A stretch of 64,000 nucleotides of DNA. It comes from Eledone cirrhosa (lineage: Eukaryota > Mollusca > Cephalopoda > Octopoda > Eledonidae). The position numbers were made by a program, and so were the translations under genes. The notes under the pieces are model-generated. The model made no database searches. It was not told the origin of the DNA and worked only from the letters and a program-made list of their open reading frames with translations. Each line of letters starts with the position of its first letter. Positions within the stretch are counted from its first letter, which is position 1. Of the stretch, positions 55,418 through 64,000 are shown in pieces. The stretch is taken from NCBI GenBank assembly GCA_964016885.1, contig OZ024743.1, positions 172,342,154 through 172,406,153 on the forward strand, written 5' to 3'.

Positions 55418-55890
55418 TTTTCATTTACGTTAAACCCCAATGTATCTATAAATACCAGTGCCCTGTATTACCTGTATTCTGATGATTTGATCGGGCATGG
55501 ACTGTAATTAAGGTCCAGTGACGTAACTTCTAACGATCAGTAGCTTTAGACTCACCTGATCAATGAAACAATTGTTAATACAGTAAATAAACCCTTTTGT
55601 ACAGCCGACCATTCTTTTACTAATATTACTCCAAGAACCACCTGCCTAGGAACTTTCTTAAACCGGCAACGCGAGTAAGGAAATTTCTTGTTGAGTCAAA
55701 CAACGCCGTACGTTAAAACTATCCTCGACACAGAGTACTCACAACCTCTAGCTGGATTACCTAAAACGATACTTTGTTATCCTATATCCTGTTGGAGACG
55801 CAGGACATGGCAGCGATAATGATGGACAGAGACCGCTGGAGAGAACTCGTCCATGGATCTCGGGAATTTTACCCGCCCTAGAAAAAAAAA
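55418..55890. other. Gene-free stretch with Penelope-like terminal relics
   Basis: AAGGTCCAGTGACGTAAC near 55512 and CACCTGATCAATGAAACAAT near 55555 look like remnants of Penelope hammerhead cores. AACAATTGTTAATACAGTAA near 55567 matches 1890-1915. A short open stretch at 55807-55881 (MDRDRWRELVHGSREF) resembles the end of some retroelement polymerases but is too short to assign. Confidence 0.4.
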
Positions 55891-55894
55891 GATA

Positions 55895-56197
55895 TATATA
55901 TAACAAATAGTAGAAAGGAAAAAGGCTTTTTCTGTAGAAAATGTTGAAGAGATATTTTTGGTGAAATTTTAAAGCATTAATCTATTTACAATACTGGTTT
56001 CAGCATTAAATGCATTTTCAATTGCGGATATGCAGAATATTGTTAAGTTGCCTATTTGTACAAATAGTGGAAAATAATGATAATAACAAAAAAAAAGAGA
56101 AAAAAAATATAGAGAGGGGAAGAAAAGTTAATTTTCACATACATGGTTCTTTAGAGAAGAAAGTCATTTTGTCTGTCCATCCTTCTCTGCTAATGGT
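55895..56197 (+). repeat. Left arm of a 300-bp inverted repeat
   Basis: Reverse complement of 57914-58210 with few differences, starting AACAAATAGTAGAAAGGAAA next to a TATATATA tract and ending near GCTAATG. The arms flank about 1.7 kb with Penelope-like fragments. Confidence 0.88.
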
Positions 56198-56950
56198 TTT
56201 GCCACAAAGAAGATTTAGAGTTATTGAAATATTAATTCCACCTCTAGCAGGAATTTTAGATTTAGCGGGATGGAGAAAATGTTACTACAAAGAGGGGTTC
56301 AGAGCCACTGGAGTACCCATTCTATCTTCAGCAGAAGCGTCCAGATTCAGAGGAATGTAAAGCATTTAGTATTGCACCTGAATGTTTCCATTTGATTATC
56401 TTCATGGAGGTCCTCCAGGACTTGCTGATGTGGGTGTTACTATTTGGTTGCTTGGTCTGAATTATATGGTTCCTGAAATCTTGGAGGAGGATATATTGCT
56501 AAAGGGTTAATTTGTCTAGGGTGTTGATTTTAAAGTGTGCCAGCTTTGGTTTAGTCCGAAGTGGAAGCATTTAGAAGGGGTTCGTATTTGGCAATAAATT
56601 GTGATTCCTTGCTAATGCGCTGGATGTAGGACGCGTTGTCTTTGAATTTGTAGATGGGAAAATTCTAAAATTGCTTTGTTCATCAGATGCGCGGGTCGCG
56701 ATGTGTTCACTTAGTGCTATCTTTCTGTATTCCCTATTTTGGTTTGGGATCTATGGACGGTCATACTTTGTCGGAGGCTGTGTGGGGTCTGTTCTATGTA
56801 GTGCTCTCGACAACCTGAGCAGATCAACACTTAGATAAGGTTTACTGATGCACATGTGAAATTGCACATAACTGTAAAGTGTTGTCCTTGTTTGAAGTGG
56901 AACTCCGATCCCTCTATTAGATTGATTAGATTGATACATATACCACAGTT
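56198..56950. other. Interior of the inverted-repeat unit, mostly unassigned
   Basis: On the minus strand, degraded stretches such as ALSEHIA and FRIFP suggest the far end of a Penelope endonuclease. The plus-strand open frame 56010-56360 starts in the inverted arm and matches nothing I recognise. Confidence 0.35.
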
Positions 56951-57713
56951 GGGTCTTCTGCATTTTTTTACTGTAGGGTTCATTGTGGGGGTCGGCTGGA
57001 CTTTGGCCTGTGTAAGGATGTTTTTTATTGATTTTGGTTATCTTTTGCTCTTTAGGATATTGTGTGTTTGGAGGATCTGGTTCATTCTTAGGTCTCTTTT
57101 TAGTAAAGGTATGTTCAGGAGGATGGTGTCGAATGTCTCATTGTTAAGGGGGTTGTGTGTGGAGATGTATGGTAGAGTTTTCAGTTTTGATTGATTCCTT
57201 GGTTTGGGGTGTCTAAGTTCCTGGATGTTGAGTTTTAGGGCTCGCTGGAATCCATTGTTGATTAGGGATGGTGAGTAATTCCTGCTAATAAGTGTGTTCT
57301 TTAATTCTTCTAGTCGTATGTACATGTGTATTTATTGTGATACTATTGTGCAGATCCTTTTGGCTAGGTTGTAGGGAATGCTCATTTTCATGTGTCTAGG
57401 GTGGCATGAGCTGAATGGAAGATACTGTTTGGAGTCTGTGGGTTTATAGTATATGTCTGTTTCTATTTTGCTGTTGGTTTTCATTCTGGAGGTGATGTTT
57501 TCTTATTTCTTTGTGTGTTGCAGGGGCGTCTGCGTAGTTGCTGTGCGGTTGGGTTAAGAGGTAAGGGTAAGGTGTTGCCGTCTTTTTTTGGTAGGTCATA
57601 ATCTCAATTACCTCCATCACACAAAGGTCGCAAGAGCACCTTTCACTTTGATATGGGCGGGTGAACCTTAACACGGACCAGGAGAGTGTATATTCCGTAT
57701 TGTTTCGTTTCAA
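56950..57713 (-). pseudogene. Penelope-like retroelement P3, RT end and endonuclease pieces
   Basis: Reading the minus strand, 57480-57340 gives TDIYYKPTDSKQYLPFSSCH and then PRHMKMSIPYNLAKRICTIVS, and 57325-57040 gives LKNTLISRNYSPSLINNGF and LPYISTHNPLN. This is the conserved end of a Penelope-type RT. Upstream, at 57713-57600, a piece with YTLSWSVL..PYQ and CDLCVMEVIEI looks like an endonuclease tail, so two partial copies or a rearrangement are present. Stops and shifts break all of it. Confidence 0.7.
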
Positions 57714-57913
57714 GTCCCAGATTTTTTGGCAATGGCGGTTGATTTACTCTAAACAGGATCTTTGAATGAATGGGAGTGCACATATACTATTCAAAGTATC
57801 CACTATTCAAAGAGTCCCACATAGCAGTCTGCAGCCACAACAACCATCCCCTACCTCCTCCTCTTCCTTCCCCCCCCCCCCCTGCTACTTCCCTCTCCAG
57901 TCACAACAAAGTC

Positions 57914-58205
57914 ATTAGCAGAGAAGGATGGACAGACAAAATTACTTTCTTCTCTGAAGGACCATGTATGTGAAAATTAACTTTTCTTCTCCTCTCTATA
58001 TTTCTTTCTCTTTTTTTTTTTGTTATTATCATTATTTTTCACTATTTGTACAAATATGCAACTTAACAATATTCTGCATATCCGCAATTGAAAATGCATT
58101 TAATGCTGAAACCGGTATTGTAAATAGATTAATGATTTGAAATTTCACCAAAAATATCTCTCCAACATTTTCTACAGAGAAAATCTTTTTCCTTTCTACT
58201 ATTTG

Positions 58206-58210
<5 letters not shown>
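57914..58210 (-). repeat. Right arm of the 300-bp inverted repeat
   Basis: Pairs with 55895-56197. It ends in TACTATTTGTTATATATA and runs into a 55-bp (TA)n tract (58207-58264). TA-rich flanks at both outer ends would fit insertion at TA, but a target duplication cannot be told from the microsatellite. Confidence 0.88.
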
Positions 58211-58265
<55 letters not shown>

Positions 58266-58266
<1 letters not shown>

Positions 58267-58958
58267 GAAAAATTAGGCATCATAGGTATGTCTTCGCGTT
58301 AGAGACAAGATACCTCAGCCTAGGGCGAAACAATAACTAAAGTAAGTTATTGGGATAAAAAGAAGTGGGTGGAGAAAGAGAAAGACATGTAAACAGACAC
58401 GATGGGTGAAGCAACGTAAAGAGAGGAAAAAAAGGAAAAATATCAAGTCAATAATTTATTTCGAACATAAGAACTGGCGAATTTTGACGAGAGGGAAAAG
58501 ACAGCGTCTTGACCGTACGAGTGTGAGCGAGAAGAAAGACCGCGTACAGTACTGGACGATGGAGGAAGTGAGAGAGAGGGTGAGTAGCAGAGAGTGAGTG
58601 AGTGAAAGTGCGAGGAAGAGGCTAGCCGAGAGAGTCACTAGCAGAAGGGGTGAGTGAAAGTAAGAGGGAGAAGAAGAGAGAGAAGGGGTAGAGAGAGAGG
58701 ATAGCAGCAAGGGAAGAGAAAAAAGACTGGTCACAGCAAAGGGGAAGCTTATATGAATCAAAATGGCGAGCTGTGTTGTTGCATTAAGTATAGTGAAAAT
58801 TTAGAAATTAGAGAAGTTAGGATTATCCATCATCAGTTGTCTACTAGGCATCATAGGTATTTCTTCGCGTTAGAGACAGCATACCTCAGCCTAGGGCGAA
58901 ACAATAACTAAAGTAAGTAATTGGGATCAAAAGAAATGGGTGGAGAAAGAGAAAGACA
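58266..58958 (+). repeat. Direct-repeat pair, about 115 bp, 580 bp apart
   Basis: Copies at about 58275-58390 and 58848-58958 share GGCATCATAGGTAT, CTTCGCGTTAGAGACA, ATACCTCAGCCTAGGGCGAA and the end GTGGAGAAAGAGAAAGACAT with few changes. The interval is purine-rich (GAGAGAG) and without a recognised gene. They could be the edges of an unknown element or a plain segmental duplication. Confidence 0.8.
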
Positions 58959-58996
58959 TATATATATATATATATAGGATAACAAAATATCATTTT

Positions 58997-59027
58997 AGGT
59001 AATAATAATAATAATAATAATAAAGGA

Positions 59028-59078
<51 letters not shown>

Positions 59079-59081
59079 GGA

Positions 59082-59147
<66 letters not shown>

Positions 59148-59152
59148 GGAAA
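58997..59152 (+). repeat. (AAT)n with three regularly placed AAAGGA interruptions
   Basis: Three blocks of (AAT)n of growing length, each closed by AAAGGA or AAAGGAAAT (near 59022, 59077 and 59146). They form the 5' flank of B4. Confidence 0.88.
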
Positions 59153-62100
59153 TAAAAATGAAGAGAAAAACAAACGGACGGACAGAGAAGGGAAGGGAAA
59201 AACTAAGTCAGACATTCAAACACTACATTACAATGAAACTTATGCTTATTCATTTTGGGGGTTTTTTCTGCCTGTTTGTTTGTTTGGGTTCGTCTACAGC
59301 GTGGTAATGCCACACAAAATTCACGTGGAGTGACGAAACCACCGGAGACAAGTAATTCACCGGTGGTTATGTAACCATACATTCGCCAATCCTCGATAAG
59401 AGTGTTTAAATGTCGAACCTAAACAGTTCGAATAACGGTGAAATGGAGACTAGAATGTCATGTGACAGACTCTCACCCAACAGGTGCTCCCTGGCTCAGC
59501 AGCAGGGACCTGGCTGTCAACCAAATACTGCTGGTGTCGGAGGAAGAAGAAGAAGGAAAGGGACCAGAACCAACTGGACGAAAGAATTGAATAGAACTGT
59601 TATGCAATGTTACCTGAAGAGTAACCCCAAGGAGAAAGGCTATAGGAAAAGGATGCATAACATCTGGAACGAGATTGGTCCATTTAAATTAGATGAACAA
59701 AAACTGGCCGGGCAGGCTCGGGTAATAAGAACTAATGGGTGGATAAGCGAGCTGGAACTGGAGGAACTGGGCAGAGAGATTAGCTTGGAGATGGAGGGTG
59801 GAGTATGCCAGGCAAACGAGCCAGTGGGAAATGAAGGTGAAGAGGTCGAGAGAACTGAGGAACCACCCGAAACACACAATGATCAGAATGCTGAGATAAA
59901 TAATACCTGGAACAGAGATACGGCCACTGGGGAGATGAATGCTGACGGTCTAGGACAAGATTTGGTAGATATCCTAATCTTAGTGGTAGATGAATTGAGC
60001 AATGATAGTGGGAGACCTATGAACCTAAGATTTGTAGACAGGAAAATGTTAAAAGAAACAACAGCTAAGGTAAACAAAGTCATCCCATACCTTGAGGCGA
60101 GGAGCCTTCACCAGTGCAACAATATCCTCAAAGCAACAGCAAATACGGTGAGGAAAGTACTTGGCATAAAAGCGTGAGGAAACAACAGACAAGAAAGAGC
60201 AGAGCCTTGGTGGAAGAAACGACTGAGTGGTCAAATCAGGGAAATGAGAAATGACATTGGAAAGCTTGAGTCCCTACTGAATGGGACACTACAAAACATA
60301 GACACTAAAAATAGACTGGAAATAAAGTACAAAACTAGGAGGAAAAAGCTAAATATTATCATAGAGGAACTAAAGCAACGCATTGTAGCAAAGAGTGCAA
60401 AAATCAGGCGATACGAGAGCAGAGTCAGTCAGTATAGATAGAACCGCATGTTTGACAACAACCAGAAGATGTTGTTTGGACAGCTTGAAGGGAAAGAAAG
60501 AGGCAACGACTTGATCCCTGAGGCGGAACAAACTAAGACATTCTGGAGAGGAATATGGGAACAGGGTGTTGAATATAATGACCAGGCAGTGTGGATTGAG
60601 ACAGTACAAAAGGAGATTAGTGAACAGGCGCACCAACATACTGATTTGATGTCAGGTGAGGTACCAGAGTGGTTGACAAAAGATACCACATTTCTGGTAA
60701 TGAAAGACCGAACCAAGGGTAATGATGTTAACAACTATAGACCTATCAGATGCCTGTCAGTAATGTGGAAACTGTTAGCAAGCATTGTGTCTGAGGAAAT
60801 CTACCATCACCTCCACATATACAACTTGTTACCGGACGAACAGAAAGGATGCTGAAAGAAGTCACGTGGTACAAAGGACCAGTTATGTATTGATAAGATG
60901 GTAATGAGGAATTTCAGACACACTGGTCTTGCCATGGGATGGATAGACTACAAAAAGGCATTCGACATGGTACCTCATTCTTGGATAACCAAAAGCCTAG
61001 AGATCTTCAAGGTGGCAGATAACATCAGACAGTTGTTGAGCAAAAGTATGAAGTCCTGGAAAACAGAGTTAACATCGGGTGGAGAATCCTTGGGAGGCGT
61101 GAAGATCAAGAGAGGTATCTTCCAGGGAGATAGTCTGTCACCTCTGTTGTTTGTCATTGCCCTGATACCCCTGACCATTATACTGTGAAAAGTGAGAGTA
61201 GGATACAAGTTGGGAAGAGGAGAGCTTACCATCAACCACCTCCTCTTCATGGACGATCTTAAACTCTTTGGGAAGAGTGAGAAGGAGTTGGATATACTTG
61301 TTGACACTGTCCGTATTTACAGAAATGATATATGTATGGAATTTGTTAATAATAAGTGTTGTGTCCTAGTGATGGAGAGGGGTAAATTGAGCAGAAGCAA
61401 CGGAATCCAGGTACCAACAGGTGAGATGATAAAGGAAATTGATACTGAAGAGGGATACAAATATTTAAGTGTTCTGGAGGCTGATGACATCAAGAACAAA
61501 AATATGAAGGAATTGATAAGATCTGAATACATTCGCAGAGTAAGGAGCGTATTAAAGTCACATCTGAACAGTAGGAATGCCATAAGTGCAGTAAATTCCC
61601 GAGCTGTGTCTATTATTAGGTACAGTGCGGGAATGCTGAGATGGAATGTTGCTGAACAAAAAGAAATGGATAGGAAGACTAGGAAGCTATTGACTATCTA
61701 CAACATGTTCCACAAGAGGAGTGATGTCGATAGACTCTACTTAAGGAGACCTGAAGGTGGAAGAGGTCTTATCAGCATAGAAGACTGTGTTCAGATGGAG
61801 AAAAACAACCTACACAAATACGTGACTGATAGTAGGGAGCCAATGCTCAGAACTCTACTGAAGGAGGGTACAGTAGGCCAGGGGATGTCCAAGGAGGAAA
61901 TAACATCAAGGAGGAAGAGCAGCCTTAAGGGAAAATCCCTTCATAGTACCTTCTTTGAGAAAACTGAATTTAGAGATCCACAGACATGGAACTAGTTGAA
62001 AAGAGGAGACCTTAAAAAGGCTACAGAAGGAATGCTAATGGCTGCACAAGAGTAGGCCCACAAAACGAAGTGGCTGAAACACCATATTTACAAGGAGGAG

Positions 62101-62749
62101 GCTAGCCCACTGTGTAGAATCTGTGGAGGGTGAGAGGAGACTGTGGCTCACATTGTATCCGAGTGTAAACACCTAGCCCAGACTCACTATAAAGGCTGGA
62201 GACATGATGTGATGAGCACTGGCACCTATGCAAAGTAAACAATTTACCACATTCTGAGAAGTGGTATGAACATAAGCCAGAGTCGGTGATGGTAAACGAT
62301 CAGGTGAAGGTGCTATGGGATTTTAGGATACAGACGGACAAAAAACTGGAACACAATAGACCTGACCTGGTGGTTTTGGACAAGGGAAAAAGATCGTGCC
62401 TGATTGTGGATGTAGCCTGCCCATTCGACACGAGAGTGCAAGAGAAGGAGAGAAAATTAACCGATACCAGGACTTAAAGTGGGAGGTAAAAAGGATTTGG
62501 AACTTCCATGAGGTCAAAGTGGTCCCGATTGTCATAGGCGCACTAGGTACTATCTCAAAGAGTTTCCAAGGATGGTTAAAGAAAATTGGTCCCGTCCCGC
62601 TTTTTGGAACACTTCAAAAGGCATGCTTGCTGGGAACAGCAAGAACTCTACGATACGTCCTGAATATCTGAAGCTGCAGGTAGTGGCTTGATACTCATTT
62701 CAACAAACTTTCCAGTTAAATAACATCAATGACTGAGACTCAAAGAGCA
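59153..62749 (+). mobile_element. Family B retrotransposon copy B4, 5' UTR truncated, degraded
   Basis: The plus strand starts inside the family B 5' UTR and runs to the 3' end (GACTGAGACTCAAAGAGC) before TAATAATAAT. It is the only B copy on the plus strand, and here the flanking microsatellite also reads AAT on the plus strand. Confidence 0.9.
59443..62671 (+). pseudogene. Family B ORF in B4, many stops
   Basis: The start METRMSCDRLSP is at 59443. The Myb-like region, linker, RT (FMDDLKLFGKSEKE), finger and endonuclease can all be followed. Stops lie near 60175 (CGA to TGA), 60438, 60853 (CGA to TGA), 61186, 61993 (TGG to TAG) and about 62054. About 130 bp before the RT (SITVETL to FNDC) are deleted at about 60648, and further shifts lie near 62210 and 62455. 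Many lesions are C-to-T or G-to-A changes. It is an old copy. Confidence 0.88.
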
Positions 62750-62759
62750 ATAATAATAA

Positions 62760-62950
62760 TTGTTTCTATTTTTAGGCACAAGGCCAGCAATTATCCAGTA
62801 CATTACTGGTACTTTATTTTATCGACCCCATAAGGATGAAAGGCAAAGTTAACCTCGGCGGGATTTGAACTCAGATCATAAAGGGACGTAACTCTATGCT
62901 TCAAAACATGGTGTCCGACTCTCTACCGATACTGCCAATCCATGGCCCTA
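62760..62950 (-). mobile_element. tRNA-derived SINE, copy S3
   Basis: Minus-strand copy of the same SINE: 5' end near 62950, B-box-like segment (GATTTGAACTC on the plus strand) near 62863, and the CCTTGTGCC tail at 62777-62790. TAATAATAAT on the plus strand lies at its 3' end, shared with B4. Confidence 0.88.
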
Positions 62951-62964
62951 TAACAATAATAATA

Positions 62965-62994
<30 letters not shown>
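62951..62994. repeat. AAT/ATT microsatellite with a polarity switch
   Basis: AATAATAATAATT changes to ATTATTATT at about 62966. The AAT side belongs to S3 and B4, the ATT side to B5. Confidence 0.9.
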
Positions 62995-62995
<1 letters not shown>

Positions 62996-64000
62996 TTGTT
63001 GTTATTCCTTGAATCTCAGCCATTGATGTTGGTTAACTGGAAAGTCCGTTGGATTGAATATCAAGCCACTACCTGCAGCCTCAGATATTCAGGACGTATC
63101 GGAGGGTCCTTGCTGTTCCAAGCAGGCATGCCTTTTGAAGCGTTCCAAAAAGCGTGACGGGGCCGATTTTCTTTAACCATCCCTGGAAACTTTTGGAGAT
63201 AGTCCCCAGTGCGCCTATGACAATCGGGATCACTTTGACTTCATGGCAGTTCCAAATCCTTTTCACCTCCCACTTTAGGTCCTGGTATCGGTTAATTTTC
63301 TCCCTCTCCTTCTCTTGCACTCTCGTGTCGAACGGGCAGGCCACATCCACAATCAGACACGATCTTTTTTCTTTGTCCACAACCACCAGGTCAGGTCTAT
63401 TGTGTTCCAGTTTTTTGTCCGTCTGTATCCTAAAATCCCACAGCACCTTCACCTGATTGTTCTCCATCACCGCCTCTGGCCTATGCTCATACCATTTCTC
63501 AGAATGTGGTAAATTGTTTACTTTGCACAGGTGCCAGTGGATCACCCTGCCCATCACATCGTGTCTCCAGCCCTTATAGTGGGTCTGGGCTAGGTGTTTA
63601 CACTCGGACACAATGTGAGCCACATTCTCCTCTCTCTCTCCACAGATCCTGCATAGTGGGCTAGCCTCCTCCTTGTAAATATGGTGCTTCAACCACTTCG
63701 TTTTGAGGGCCTGCTCCTGCGCAGCCATTAACATTCCTTCTGTAGCCTTTTTGAGGTCTCCTCTTCTCAACCAGTTCCATGTCTGTGGATCTCTAAATTC
63801 AGTTTCTCAAAGAAGGTACTATGAAGGGATTTTCCCTTAAGGCTGCTCTTCCACCTTGATGTTATTTCCTCCTTGGACATCCCCTGGCCTACTGTCCCCT
63901 CCTTCAGTACAGCTCTGAGCATTGGCTCCTTACTATGGGTCACGTATTTGTATAGGTTGTCTTTCTCCATCTGAACACAGTCCTCTATGCTGATAAGACC
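62995..64000 (-). pseudogene. Family B copy B5, 3' part, runs off the window
   Basis: The minus strand shows the C-terminal part of family B: LKGKSLHSTFFEK, the CRICGEREENVAHIVSEC finger, RPDLVVVDKEKRSCLIVDV and the YVLNI end, with a complete 3' UTR. Frames 63767-63970 and 63081-63770 are joined by a one-base deletion near 63803. The endonuclease is otherwise intact. RT and 5' end lie beyond position 64000. Confidence 0.87.

Noticed and set aside
55807..55881. Short open stretch with MDRDRWRELVHGSREF
   Set aside because: It looks like the last residues of a retroelement polymerase, but 25 codons without further context are not enough to name a family.
56010..56360. 116-codon open frame in the inverted-repeat unit
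   Set aside because: It starts in a repeat arm, is poly-Lys rich and matches no family that I recognise; there is no evidence of coding beyond its length.

Overview
This window is eukaryotic repeat DNA, most likely from a cephalopod mollusc and probably an octopod. The organism is inferred from a tRNA-derived SINE that resembles the octopus SINEs, from two single-ORF non-LTR families with a restriction-like endonuclease, and from abundant Penelope-like elements and AT, CA and TTA microsatellites. I see no host gene, rRNA, genuine tRNA gene or CRISPR array. Nearly everything that codes is retroelement, and most of it is broken.

Three non-LTR families dominate. Family A (copies A1-A5) and family B (B1, B2, B3a, B3b, B4, B5 and fragments) each encode one protein: a Myb-like N-terminus, a reverse transcriptase (YMDD or FMDD), a CCHC finger and a C-terminal PD-type restriction-like endonuclease. 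This is an R4/Dong-like plan. Family C (C-a to C-d) is Tx1/L1-like, with a gag-like ORF1 carrying a CCHC knuckle and an ORF2 with APE endonuclease and RT. Penelope-like fragments lie at 1.3-1.9, 16.3-19.8, 21.3-21.8 and 56.2-57.7 kb. Three complete SINE copies lie at 22.3, 46.9 and 62.8 kb.

Layout. 1-3.3 kb: AT-rich DNA with hairpin-forming AT repeats, an inverted pair of Penelope endonuclease tails, a 150-bp tandem duplication and a hammerhead-like motif. 3.3-10.3 kb: A1 fused to A2. 10.3-13.9 kb: a C/B/C mosaic. 13.9-22.3 kb: degraded Penelope material and CA- or GT-rich DNA. 22.3-55.4 kb: an almost unbroken chain, SINE, C-c, B stub, A3, B1, C-d, B micro-stub, A4, B3a/B3b, SINE, A5, B2, in which nearly every junction is a (TTA)n tract. 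55.4-59.1 kb: Penelope relic between 300-bp inverted arms, then a direct-repeat pair. 59.1-64 kb: B4, SINE and the start of B5.

The main result is the junction pattern. A and B copies always lie on the strand where the microsatellite reads TAA. C copies and SINEs always lie on the opposite strand. The SINE 3' tail also resembles the 3' terminus of family C, which suggests that C mobilises the SINE. A and B share a near-identical 5' UTR although their proteins are clearly diverged, which suggests exchange of the promoter-bearing 5' end. The best-preserved elements are C-d (5.9 kb, ORF2 open, ORF1 broken by one shift) and B1 (1127 codons open, but with the catalytic FMDD changed to FMDN).
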